In this document: one piece after another, positions 1 through 10,369 of the stretch | Numbering within the stretch: position 1 is the first letter of the stretch | Layout: each line of letters begins with the position of its first letter | From: Prorocentrum cordatum | Lineage: Eukaryota > Sar > Dinophyceae > Prorocentrales > Prorocentraceae | Assembly (NCBI GenBank): GCA_963575745.1 | Contig: CAUYUJ010019888.1 | Span: forward strand, 103,501 to 167,500 | Reading direction: 5' to 3' | DNA: 64,000 nt | Notes under the pieces: generated by a model | What the model saw: the letters and a program-made list of their open reading frames with translations, nothing else | Told to the model about the DNA's origin: nothing | Database searches by the model: none | Position numbers and translations under genes: made by a program

Positions 1-183
1 CTGAAAGGGATGAGGGGGTGCGATAACACAAAAACACTGATTCGGATGGGACGAACCGATACTTCGGACGGACGATGGGACAAAGTCCTATAAGCTGCGA
101 TACAATGAGGCGTCCCGTTAACTCCGGGCGGGAGGTCGATCCGAATACACTTTTGGAAGGAAATTCTACGCGGTGCTATCTGT

Positions 184-290
184 GATGTGCAATGTATGTT
201 GCTCATTGTACGTGGTGCAATCTATGTGTCGCAATATATGTGGTGCAATATATGTTGTGCAATCTGTGCTGTGCAATATTTACTGAACCT
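184..290. repeat. Short TGTGCAAT-type tandem repeat
   Basis: About six imperfect copies of a 16-17 bp unit built on GTGCAATATATG/TTGTGCAATCTG. It is AT-richer than the DNA that follows. Non-coding as far as I can see. Confidence 0.6.
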
Positions 291-296
291 GGTGCA

Positions 297-660
297 ACGA
301 CGACGGGCGGCGACGAGGCCGCGATGGCGCGGCGACGGCGACAATATCGCCGCCACACCGCCACAACAGCACAGACGACGGGCGGCGACGAGGCGGCGAT
401 GGGGCGGCGACGGCGCCCACGCCACCAGACCACACCGTCCAAGACGACGGGCGGCGACGGGGCGGCGACGGATCGGCGACAGCGACAGTATAGCCACCAG
501 ACTGCCACACCGGCCCAGACGACAGGCGGCGACGAGGCGGCGACGGGGGCACCGACGGCGGCCACATAGCCGCCCGAGCGACGCACCTGCCGAGACGACG
601 CGCGGCGAGGAGGCGGCGACGGGGCGTCGACGGCGCCACATAGCAGCCACAGCGGCACAC
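297..660. repeat. GC-rich minisatellite, unit about 70-75 bp, five copies
   Basis: Five copies each begin with ACGACGGGCGGCGACGAGG or a close variant and end near CACACCG/CAG. Several long frames on both strands run through it. They are Arg/Ala/Thr-rich by-products of the GGCGACG motif, so I do not call a gene. Confidence 0.75.
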
Positions 661-742
661 TAGCCCACTTCGTAGAAGCAAAAAACAGTGAAGAACCCTT
701 AGTGCAATCACTGTTTGGGGACGATGTAGATTAAGCATGGAC

Positions 743-832
743 AGTCGGAGGTCTGCGCGGATGTCTCGGATCGGCGCTAGGCCCCCCTCCCCAGCGCGTG
801 GAACGCACCAGGGGCGGCGCTGAGAACGCCGC
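743..832. repeat. Hairpin dispersed repeat, copy 1
   Basis: First of three copies (others at 9357-9450 and 28443-28548) sharing GATCGGCGCTAGGCCCCC followed by an imperfect palindrome around CAGCGCGTGGAACGCACCAGG and then GGCGGCGC. This is the most diverged copy; its outer inverted repeats are not clear. Confidence 0.55.
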
Positions 833-1514
833 CGCGAGTCCCCAGCGTCTCCGGGCGCTTGTTTACGCAGATTGTTATTCGATCTAGGGGGCCCGCACTG
901 AAGTAGTCACGACGTCGGAAGTATGTGTGTTGAGATCAACTTGATGGGGGCGGTCGGAAGCGCCCACGAACACCTCGCGCGGCACGCAGCGCCCTTGGGC
1001 CGGCGTGGAAATGACGAGGGCAAAGAGGGGAGGGGGGGACGTGGAGGGCGAGGGAGGAGAGGGTCGACGGCGAAAAGGAGACGGCAGAGAGGAACCGGAG
1101 GGGAAGATTGAATGAGGTGGATGATGTGGACTCACGGGACGAAACAGGAAGGAAATATATAGGTGATGTGGACTCACAGGGGTGGGGGAAAGGGGTCGGA
1201 CCTTCTCAAACAGGACGGGGGAAAGGGGTTGGAAGAGAGATACAGCAATATGAAAAGTAGCAGGAATATAGCGACTGCACAGGGTGGCAGAGCGAGAAAG
1301 TGGCAGAGAGAGGATGGGGATGAGACGCGAGTGCTCCAATTGTTGCTCGGCTCTGAACAGCAACCGCCCATGGAGGTCGCCCCCAGCGTCGTCGAACTGA
1401 TGCGCCAGAAGCACCCGCGCAACCGCCAAGCTGTGGACCTCGCCAGCCTCCTGGCCATCCAGCTGTCCACGCGGCTGCTGCCCTGCGGGTGACGGGGACG
1501 CGGTCCGCAGGGAA
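833..1514. other. No gene recognised
   Basis: Mixed-sequence spacer. The only structure seen is a short direct repeat, GATGTGGACTCAC, at about 1129 and 1164. Open frames on the minus strand are overlapping and show no family resemblance. Confidence 0.5.
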
Positions 1515-3618
1515 GTGCACGCCACCCCTTGGGGCTCGGATGCCAGGCCAACGGGCCTCCGACCCCAACACCCAAAAGAACGCCGTGGTGAACGCGGCTC
1601 ACGGACGAGGTCACCGACCAGCTCTGGAACCTCGTTAACCTCCGCGCTTACGGGCAGGCCCCGCCTGCCGTGTCCGGGTAATTACTTCGCGGTCGCCTCT
1701 TTGGTGGCCCTGCCGAAGAAAGACGGACGCTTGCGCCTGGTCGCCGTCGGAAAGGTGTTCCAACGCCTCGTCGGCAAGTGCTTCTGCCACGAGGTAGCCG
1801 ACGGCGCTCACGACCGATTGGTCCCCCCCAGATCGACGTCGTGGTCCCCGGCGGCACCGAGGCGGAGGTGCACGTCTTGCGCCAGTGGTGGACCCGCCAC
1901 CTCGAGGACTGGGGGAGGTGGTTGTGAAGCTGGACTTGTCCAGCGCCTTCAACACCCTGGACAAGCAACCTCTGCTCCGCGCGGTCCAAAAATACTTTCC
2001 CGGGCTGGGACCCCGGGCCGATTGGTCTCACTCCTGCCCGTCCACGCTCGTCTTGGGCAAGCAAACAGTCCGCTGCGAGAGCGCGGTGCAGCAGGGTGAC
2101 CCCATGGGGCCCTTGTTGTTCTCCCTAGCTCTACAGCGCGCCGCCGCGCCGCGCAATGACGCTGACGGCGCCGTCGATCTGAGTTTCTTCTATTTGGACG
2201 GCGGCTGCCTCGCGGGCGACGCGCCGGACGCCGCGCGCCTCCTGCACATGGTCGTGGCCAACCTCTGGACCTCCAGCTGAGCGCCGGCCCGGGCGACTGC
2301 GAGGTGGTCCCCGCTGGCGGAGGCGCCTCCGACGTGTCTCAGGACGGTTTCCCGCCAAGCGCCCGCGTCCGCACCGATCGCAACTTCAAGCTACTCAGAG
2401 TAGCAGGCGCGGACATCTGCGCGGAGCAGTCCAAGCAACGGGTCGCGAGCGCCGTCGCGCTGCTGGAAGCTCTGGGGGAGTTTTTTTGTTTTTTAAATAA
2501 AAAACAAACAAACAAACAAACAAAAGAAATAGAGAAAACAAAACAAAAACGCGCAGGTCGCGCTACACCTCCTGCGTCAGCGCGACTCTTTCTGCAAGCT
2601 GGGCTAACTACTCAGCGCGCGTGGTGCCGCCCACCGTGCACACCATCTCCCTGGTGGCCATTGACGACGCTGTCCGTACTGGCTTTGAGCAACTGAGCGG
2701 CTGCTCGCCCTCCGACGCCTCCAGGCATCAGGCTCAGTTCAAGCTCAACAAGTGAGAGTTGGCCTGCGCTCTGCCGCAAAGCACGCCGCCGCCGCCGACA
2801 TCGCTTCCAGAGCGCTGAGCACTGACCTGCGTCGGCAGCTCCACCCTGGCTACTACAACAGCGCTGACCGCCGCCGACCCGGCGGCGTTCGACCACGCGC
2901 ACCACGCCAGAAGACCCTCTCCGACGTGCACAGCGTCGCGCTCGACGGGCTTCTGGCGGGCGCCGCCCTGGACGGCACGGCGAACCTCTCCGTGGTGCAG
3001 GCCCTGGGCACTGCCGCGTGGCTCCAGGCGCCAGGCACCGCGTTACCGTGCGGCTTCACGCAGGTCGGCCTCCAGAGGCGGCTGCGAGGTCTGCGCCTGC
3101 CGCGGCGACCGGACAATGCCCTGCGCAACCAAGCCTTCTTCGACGTCCTGGCCGCCGGCCACGCAGGGGCGGCGTTGGAGCGCCCAGTGCTGCTTCCCCC
3201 GCGCCCCGCCAGGGAGGCCAACCCCAGAGGCGAGCCGCCGCCTTGCCCACTGCCGACGTTTACCCACCACGGTGGCGCAACGGCACGGCAGTCGCCTGGG
3301 ACTTTGCCGCCACGTCTGGGCTACGCGCCGATCTCCTCGCCGCGTGGGCCGGCACGAGGAATTCAAAAAGCAACACCAGTGCACCGCGCGGCAGTGCGCG
3401 GCACACGGCTCACCTTTCTCCCCATGGCGGTGGAAACCCACGGCGGCGGGTGGGGCCGCGAGGCGCGCAGGGCCTTCGGGGTCCTGGCCAAGCGGGTGGC
3501 TGAGGCCACAGGGGAACACGCCGCACTTGTTGCGGACCAACACGCGCAGCGACTTTCCGTCTCCCTGCGCACGGAGAGCGCGCGGGCAGTGTTGCGGCGC
3601 CTCCAGGCGCAATCTTGA
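1515..3618 (+). pseudogene. Broken RT plus restriction-like endonuclease retroelement
   Basis: Remnant of a non-LTR retrotransposon polyprotein. Seen in order, in shifting frames: an upstream RT segment (VALPKKDGRLR and FQRLVGKCF, about 1690-1800); motif A, KLDLSSAFNTLD (about 1927-1962); motif B, QQGDPMGPLLF (about 2089-2121); motif C as YLDGG (2191-2205), where this family has YLDDG; then a thumb-like region. It ends in a nuclease-like part with TADVYPPRW, DFAATSGLRADLL (about 3250-3350) and GGGWGREARR (about 3440-3470). At least three frameshifts are needed to follow it. A 70-bp A-rich tract interrupts it at 2481-2550. From memory of the family, the Cys-rich segment before HNALRN is missing. 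Not functional. The RT identity is firm; the nuclease reading rests on remembered relatives. Confidence 0.8.
2481..2550. repeat. T-run and (CAAA)n insertion inside the RT remnant
   Basis: A run of T, then AT-rich DNA, then CAAACAAACAAA repeats, with no counterpart in the surrounding GC-rich coding remnant. GTTTTTT and AAAAAAC form a small palindrome around AAAT. Probably a small insertion or microsatellite expansion. Confidence 0.6.
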
Positions 3619-4865
3619 AGGGCGGGGGTGGCATCGGCCCGCCTGGGCGTGGCCGCGGCTGCCTCCACGGCGGACGCCGTGTGAGGTCCCCCTGGCGCTG
3701 CCTGGCGCTCCCCGCCCCCCCCCCCGCCCACCCCCCCCACGGACGCCCCCGGTGCCTTTTCGCCAACGTCGCACTGTCGACCATTCGCACGCGCTGTCCG
3801 TCAACGTCTGGCCCTTCCTCGGCGGGGAGGCGGGTGATCCCGCAGAAGGCTCTCCCCACCAAACCGCGGCGTGCTGGGCTCGGTCGGCCACCCCGCCCAG
3901 GTCGCCGCCGTAAATTCTGCAGTTTCGTCGAGTGTGGCTCTTCTCTCCCAGCCCATGGCCTGGCCTGTCTGCTTGCGGTTGCTCTCCCTCCCCTCGGCCT
4001 CGTCTTACCCCCCCTCCTGTCCCTTTGCTTGTGTTTTCTGCCTTGTCTGCCTGCGGTTGCTTTCTCCTCTTCCTTGCCTCCTTCCCCTTCTTCCTCCTTC
4101 CTGCCTGCTGTCTTCGCCCGGACCCTATTCCGCCTGCCCGCCCGCCCCGCCGCCCCCGGCCTCCCGCCTGCGCGTTCGTCGTCGTCTGCTCGCTTCTCCC
4201 CTCCTCTCCCCCCCCTCGCCTGGCAGCAAATTGGACGAGCAGAGACATACTAACACTAGATGCCCTCCTTGGAGGCGCGCGTCCGACTCGAACGTGTAGT
4301 GTACCCATGTTGTAGCGTATCGCTTCCCGAGCGGTTGGCCAGAAAGCGCCCACCACGATGCATATACTCCAAGCTTTCTCGGTGCGCGCTTGGCCCCAGG
4401 GGGGGCCACGCACACGCAGTATTAGTATGTTGGCGTGACGCCGAGCAAAGACTGCCCGGCAGCCGCGTGGAGCTTCCCACGCCGATGCCGCAGGACCCCC
4501 CGCGGCCCCCCCCGTCGGAGGCTGGGAACCGATGCCCCAGATCCAGGAGTTAAGCTGGAGGGAGGCGGAGAAGGAAAGGCGGAGGAGAACGAGGAGCGCG
4601 ATGGGGAGAGGGGCGGGAAGCGGGAAGGGCGGGGAGCGAAAGGGGGAGGAGGGAGGACGGCGGCCGTCGTCGAACGTCGGCCGTCGGTTTCGCCACCTCG
4701 CGCTCGCAGGGGGGGTTAGAGGGGGCACACATGAAGTTCGCTTCAGCTCGCCTCCGAGACTGGCGGCCAGTGCCCCGCTGGGACAACGCAAGGGCAAGCC
4801 CCCACTCTACGCTTTTGCCTTTGCTTGTTTTGATCCACGCGCTCCAGTGATGTCGCGTCCTTGAT
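3619..4865. other. No gene recognised; pyrimidine- and purine-rich blocks
   Basis: Contains C-runs (3715-3735), a C/T-rich block at about 3960-4230 and a purine-rich block at about 4550-4660. A 584-aa minus-strand open frame covers 3043-4797, but it is Arg/Gly/Pro-rich and overlaps the plus-strand RT remnant. I treat it as a shadow. Confidence 0.5.
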
Positions 4866-4884
4866 ATGTACGCGTCGCCAGAAG

Positions 4885-4975
4885 TGTCCTTCTCCTCTTC
4901 TTCCCCTCTTCCTCATCCGCCTGCTCCTCCTCCTCCTCCTCCTCCTCCTCTTCCTCCTCCTCCTGCTCCCATTCT
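4885..4975. repeat. (TCC)n tract
   Basis: Polypyrimidine tract directly before a minisatellite. The same arrangement (TCC-rich DNA, then array) is found at 28970-29040 and, in the other orientation, at 50950-51010. Confidence 0.8.
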
Positions 4976-4989
4976 GACTGTTTCAGCTT

Positions 4990-5745
4990 GCTTCGGCACA
5001 TCCCTCGCACGCGTCGTGTCCCACAAGGAGCTGCAGCGACGGCCCTCGTGACACAGTCCGCACGCCACCCCCCGCCCAGACCGGCGCAACCACCACGCGC
5101 TGCGTGCCCCACAAGGAACTCCACCTACGGCCCCAACGAAAACGTCCGCATGCCGCCCCCCCGCCAATTCTGGCCTGCCCCTCCCCCGCCCCGTGCCCCA
5201 GCGGGAGCTCCACACTCGGACACAGAGACACAGCCCGCATGCCGCCCCCCGCCAGTTCCGGCCTACCCCCTGAGCGCGCTCCGTGCCCCGCCGGGAACTC
5301 CACCCACGGCCCCAGCGAGCAAATCCATGTGCCGCTCCCCTCCGCCAGCCCTGGCACACTCACGCGGAGCGTGGGGCTGCATCCACGTCCCAAGACACAC
5401 GATGCGCGTGCCTCCTCCGCACTCATGTCGGCACGCTCCTCACACGCGCCGTGCCCCACAGGGAACTCCACCGACGACCCAACAGGGAAGCTTCGCACGT
5501 CGCCCCCTGCCCAGTGCGGCGCACCCTTCAGGCGGATCGTGCCTCGCAAAGAGCTGCACCCAGGAAGCCACGGCGTCCCACCGCTCAATTCGGCACACCT
5601 CTCGCGCGGATCGTGTCCTACTGGGAGCTCCGCCGTCGCCCTCGGTGGGCGCATTCGCGTGGGGGGCTCCGCCAAATTCGGCACCCCCCTCGCGCGGATC
5701 GCGCCCCGCAGAGAGTTCAGCGTGCCCCCCGCGCTTCGTCTGCAG
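4990..5745. repeat. Degenerate minisatellite array C, unit about 79 bp
   Basis: About nine diverged units. Shared words are CCCCACAAGGAACTCCACC, CGGCCCCAACGAA, CCGCATGCCGCC and CGGCACACCTC. The same words in the same order occur in the arrays at 29050-30265 and 49850-50945, so all three belong to one family. This copy is the most decayed and I see no poly(A) or conserved right flank. Confidence 0.65.
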
Positions 5746-5870
5746 GTCCCATATCTGCACTGGCCGGCGACGCGCAGCATCAGAAGAGAGGGCGCGCCCT
5801 GAGATGCACGGGCCTTCACGGAGTTCATCCCCATCCCACGCTATAGTGGAGGCCAGTCCACAAGACACCT

Positions 5871-6010
5871 TCCACAAGAAGCCCAACCCAAAGACCCCAG
5901 GACGTCCATTGGTTTGTAGTGTGGGAGCGTCACGCATCCCACCGCAAAACCATCGAAACCCAAGAAACCCAGGGCACCATGGATGCGATCAGGGCGTTTC
6001 TTGGCACGTG
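5871..6010. repeat. Dispersed repeat D, copy 1
   Basis: About 140 bp matching 11873-12010. Shared words include CCACAAGAAGCCCAACCC, GACCCCAGG, GTCACGC, CAAAACCATCGAA and GTTTCTTGGCA. The left CAAGAA and right TTCTTGG ends are short inverted repeats. Confidence 0.7.
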
Positions 6011-9000
6011 TCTCCGCTGTACCGAAGCGCACGTGAACAAAGTGCTCAGGCACCGCGCCGCGAGTACCCCAGGGACCCCTCGGCCCGCAAACCGTGTGGC
6101 CCCCACGCCCTCACTGGTCAAGGCGCCCCGGTTTCATACGTATCGCGTCAACCCAGGCGCTGGTTCCTGACACCGCGTTGACCGTTCAACCTTGAACGAT
6201 CGGCGCTTTCCGAAGCGTCAGATCGTTCTGCCTCGCCCGATTCTGGGTCGCTGGCGGCATTCAACGCTGAACGCTGGCGGCGGGGTCACCGCCAGTCGAG
6301 ACGACGTGCACCTACTGTAGTCACTCGTGGCCCCCTCGCCATCACTGGTCAAGGTCTCATTCGTCGCCCCTTCTCGTTCTCCTCCAGAGCCTCTCCCCAT
6401 GAGGCTGGCACGAGACAGCCAAGCAATCCAGAGGGGGGTCGCCACCAGAGGGTGTCGTCACTCCCTCGAAAAAACAATCACTCTTTTCCGAAGATGGCAC
6501 CCAGCATACTCCAGCGACCCCGAAGAGTTACCACAGGTTTCCAACAACTGCCTCGCGCTTCGACCATGGAACCTCCATCATCCAGACAAAACTGGTGACA
6601 CTCTTAGTGTTGGATGTTCGGCTGATGGCTTTAGCTGACGGGGTAATAATGGTCGAGGCTGGGATCAGTTTTGATCCCTTGCTTTAGTGCCCAATGGGAA
6701 TAAGATGTCATTGATGGGCTGGGCGTTTCGCTGCCAAGCAACGGAACATCGCTGATGCTGTCTTGATGGCCCTAGAGAGCGGGCGTCGCGAACCGGGAAG
6801 AGTCTGATGGCAGCGTTGGGTTTGAACCACACCTTCTGCGGCAACTCGTGGGGGCCTCCCATGCCATCCTGTTGGCTCTTGCGAACTGACGCTGGTCAAC
6901 GCTGGTCGATGCCAAATTGACGATGTCTCATCGCTTAGCACAGTAGCCGACGCAACCCATCCTTGCACGTTTTTTACGTCAGCGGCGAAGCAGAAGTGCT
7001 GCTCCAAGGGGCGGCGATTGGGGCGACCGATACGCGAATTGGCTGGCGTGCAAGAGGGGGGAACCAGACAGACAGGGCGGCCGCGAAGGACGGGGGAAGG
7101 CGGAGGGCACTCAAACGCGGAAGAACTCCATGCTGAGTGCGCCGGCGCGACCAGCAGCGGCAGCGGGGGCCGTGGCAGCAGCCGGGCCGCGGCGTCGCAG
7201 CGGCCGGGCCGCGTCGTCGGTGCACCCACGGGAGCTGCAGATGTTCAGTACGTGGCAGAACAGGTTGTGACATTCTTGCACGCGAAGCGTCCGTGATTTG
7301 CTATCGAACACCTCGCCGTGGCACTGCCCGGTACAGCGTGCAGGCAGGCGGGAGCGCCCGGCGCGGCGGGAGCGCCGAGCCTTAGCACGTTGCGCTGCAC
7401 CTGCACGGTGGCCGAGAACGTCGTGGTCACAACCTGCGCGGGTGGGCCGGGAGGGGGCGAGCGGCAACGAGCGGGGGGTGGTGCTGTATAGTCATCGTTT
7501 TCTTTTTCTTTGCTTTGCCGATCGGCGCGGGCCCTCGCACCCCCCCTCCCCCCATCCCCGCGTGGAGCAGATCTTGACTGCTTTTGGCGTCTGTTTCGAG
7601 CAGGTGGAGCCTCCCCCACAAGACGCACTGCTGCAAACAGTCGCGTTAAGCAGAGGTCCCGCGCCAGACTCCCCCCCCCCCTCCCCCCTCCCCTTCCGCC
7701 CAATGTCGAAACACCGAATAAGAAAACATTCGCACATCAGTGTTCGGGCATGGACCCCGGCCTTTGGCCGTCCTCTGCGGCCTCCGGCTGGGTGCAGGCT
7801 TGGGGTTGCGCACAGCCGGCCCCTCCAGGCAGCCCTGGCTGGCCCCGACGAGCCCACCGAGGAGTCCCAGCTGAGGCTGGCCTCAACAGGCCCCCCGAGT
7901 AGCCCAGGTCGGCCTCAACACCCTGGCGCCGCCTCGGGCGGCGCCCTAGGGGCGCTCCGTCCCGCAGGCTTGGGGTGTTGAGACCGCCCTAGACTACTCG
8001 GGGGGACCATTGACTACATGGGGGGGCCTGTTGAGGCCACCCAGTACAACCTGGGGGGACTGTCTGCGCGCGGCTGGAAACCTTATGTACCACCTTCGGC
8101 TGTCTTCCGGCAGTCTTCGGTGGTCTTTGGTGGTTTCTGGCGGTCTTCGGCGCGGAGGCTGGGACTGCTGCGTTCGACAAGGGGTCCACAGTCGAACACT
8201 TAGGAGGTGGTAGAAGCGGAAGGTGAATCGCAGAGGAGCAGTCACAATCGGACATGCGGCTGGCTCCCGTCGTTTCGGCGTGGGTTCATTTGTCTCCGAC
8301 AACGCGCAGATCACTCAATCTATGACGATCTCCGATACCGTGACGGCATTGGATAAAAGAAGCACTGGTAGGGGTCTAGAAGCCCGAGGAGCTCCGATCG
8401 TGGATTGACAATGAATCTCACTGAGGCCGTCATCAGGCAAATCCCTTCACCATTGTCGCCACCGTAGCGCGCAGCAGGCATCTCTCGAAGTCGGCCTGGT
8501 TCGGGCCGCAGATGGCCCTCGACCTTGAGCACCCGAGCTGGCGTCGCCGCCGCGTCGACGTCGAAGTGGCGCGACCCTGCTGGGCAGTCAGGCACCAGCG
8601 AGCAGGCATACCAATCAGTGATGCTGAGGGGCCCACAGGGCGAACGCTGCCTGGTCAGCAGCGAGATGGATCAAGCAGGCTTTCGGCCGTCGCCGGGGCA
8701 CGTCGGAAACCAGCTGGGCAGAATGGAAGGGCAAGGCAGACGGGGGAAGAAGGGCCGTCGGGCGAACACGCCGCCACGCCCGCGGCGGCGGCAGGGCCGA
8801 AGCGATGCAGCGGCAGCCCAAACGACGGAGCGCGGCACCCCTGCTGCGGACGCGCTGCAGCGCGGGGAGCGGTCTGCCCTGCCACGAGGACGACGCGGCG
8901 CTTGCCGCGAGAACGGCCCCCTCTGAGCCACCAGAACGGCCCACGCTGTCCAGGCGCGACAAGGGAGACCCGACCTCATCGCTCCTGCACCCGCCTGAGA

Positions 9001-9160
9001 ACAGAAGGCCAGTCCGCACACCGGAGCCGAGAAGCACGCGGGGATGGTCTCGGGCGGGCTCCTGGCTGTTCGAGCGGCCGCCCGTGCGGAAGCGTTGAGA
9101 TCTTCGCCCTGGAGGGGCGGGTTGCGGTGCGGTGATCTTGCCACTCTCTAGAAGGATAAA
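6011..9160. other. No gene recognised (3.1 kb)
   Basis: Mixed-sequence DNA. Short repeated words occur: CTTGAACGATCGGCG/TTCAACGCTGAACG near 6180-6270, and GGCCTCAACAGGCCCCCCGAG variants at 7870-8040. Open frames up to 227 aa are present in several frames at once without motifs. Confidence 0.45.
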
Positions 9161-9234
9161 TGTATGCTCCTCTAGATACTGCTCAGATAAGCATCGCAAG
9201 TCGATGTGCATCTTGTTGTTTCCTTTAGATATCC

Positions 9235-9271
9235 TTCTAGATGAACATCGAAAACCGATGTTCATCTAGAA
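9235..9271. repeat. Perfect 16-bp inverted repeat (hairpin)
   Basis: TTCTAGATGAACATCG and its exact reverse complement are separated by AAAAC. Diverged relatives of the arm (TCTAGAAGGA, CTCTAGATAC, ATCTAGAAATAAAC) surround it at 9150-9320. Confidence 0.85.
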
Positions 9272-9362
9272 ATAAACTTTCGACGGAAAAACTGTCGATG
9301 TCTATCTAGAAATAAACTTCGATTTTATCGAGTTTGGGAAAAAAGAAATAAACTTTCGACGG
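9262..9362. repeat. Tandem AGAAATAAACTTTCGACGG repeat
   Basis: Three copies of AGAAATAAACTTTCGACGG or a variant, ending where the hairpin repeat at 9357 begins. AT-rich relative to its surroundings. Confidence 0.7.
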
Positions 9363-9450
9363 TCCGCGCTGATTTCTTGGATCTGCGCTGGGCCCCCTTC
9401 CCTGGCGCGCGGAGCGCGCCAGGGGCGGCGCCGGATGCGCCGGACCGTCG
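9357..9450. repeat. Hairpin dispersed repeat, copy 2 (most intact)
   Basis: The 94-bp element is bounded by CGACGGTCCGCGC and GCGCCGGACCGTCG, near-perfect inverted repeats. In its centre is a perfect palindrome, CCCTGGCGCGC-GGA-GCGCGCCAGGG (9400-9424). Relatives lie at 743-832 and 28443-28548. Small size, terminal inverted repeats and dispersal suggest a non-autonomous element. Its class is unknown. Confidence 0.7.
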
Positions 9451-9522
9451 GAAGCTTACGTTTGTGACCAGGGCTGCCCTTGTCAAAGCCACCTCGACAA
9501 AGCTCAGCGGCGAGCGAGGGGG

Positions 9523-9679
9523 GAAGTGAGGAGGAGAAGGCCTTCTCAGAAGGCGGTCGGACTTCTCCGAAGCCCTTGCGCCCGAGGAGCGTCCTGCGTC
9601 TCCGAGTAAGGCTCAGAAGACTTCTCGGGAGGCCGGGGGATTTCCGAGCCTTCTGAGAAGGCCCGCCCCTCCTCACTTC
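9523..9679. repeat. Foldback element with 32-bp inverted repeats
   Basis: The left arm 9523-9554 (GAAGTGAGGAGGAG... ending CTCAGAAGGC) is nearly the reverse complement of 9648-9679 (GCCTTCTGAGAAGG... ending CCTCACTTC), around a 93-nt spacer. The inner 14 bp are perfect. Single copy here. Confidence 0.75.
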
Positions 9680-10295
9680 TCAGGGTGACGTAAGACCTGG
9701 GTACAGGGGACTCGGAACTCCCCGACGAGGTCGTCAAAAAAATGACGAGGCCGAGCCTGCATTTTGACGAGGCCTCCCGCTGCAGACATCCCACGGAACT
9801 CCTCCTCGTCAAGATCCGAGGCGCGGTCGTCAAAAAACGAGGGCGAACCCGAGTCCTGGCAAACCCGGGTCTTGCGCTCCCCCGAACTTCCCCTTGGAGT
9901 TCGCCGCCGAACGTCGGGTCGGGCGAAAGGGGGGGATAGCAAAGGGGGGGGTTGAGAATCAGCTCAAGTAGCTGATTTTCCCGGCGCCCCCCGGCGCCGG
10001 AGGCGGCTATGCATCGAGGACTGGGCCCCTCGGTGAGGCCGAAACCAGCTGCATGCAGCAAATTTCGTAACCCCCCCTTTCCCAATCCCCCCCTTTCGCC
10101 CGACCCGAGAACAGGAGCCACGTGTCGCATCGAGCCGGAGGCGACCCCGGTGGACGTCGGCGCACCGGCGGGCCATGGTCGCGCGTGAGGCACCGCCGCT
10201 GGCTCTTCGCAGCAGGGGGGGCATGCGCTGGGGGCCGTCGCCGCGGAGGCGCGCCGGGTGGCGGACAGGGAACGCCACGACCGCCCAGAATCGCT

Positions 10296-10298
<3 letters not shown>
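9680..10298. other. No gene recognised
   Basis: Mixed sequence with G- and C-runs near 9930-9955 and 10070-10095. The long minus-strand frame through here extends the zinc-finger ORF at 10370-10724 but loses its character before the TA repeat. Confidence 0.45.

Positions 10299-10341
<43 letters not shown>
10299..10341. repeat. (AT)n microsatellite
   Basis: About 21 uninterrupted AT dinucleotides, translated as poly(Ile-Tyr) in every frame. Confidence 0.95.
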
Positions 10342-10343
<2 letters not shown>

Positions 10344-10369
10344 AGACTGCATTGGCGCTTCGCGCCATG

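Noticed and set aside
3043-4797. 584-aa minus-strand ORF
   Set aside because: Antisense to the RT/nuclease remnant and Arg/Gly/Pro-rich. The plus strand carries the recognisable motifs.
4984-5010. GCTTGCTTCGGCACAT resembling the start of U6 snRNA
   Set aside because: It is a unit of the array C minisatellite (TTCGGCACA recurs in arrays A and C). The rest of U6 is absent.
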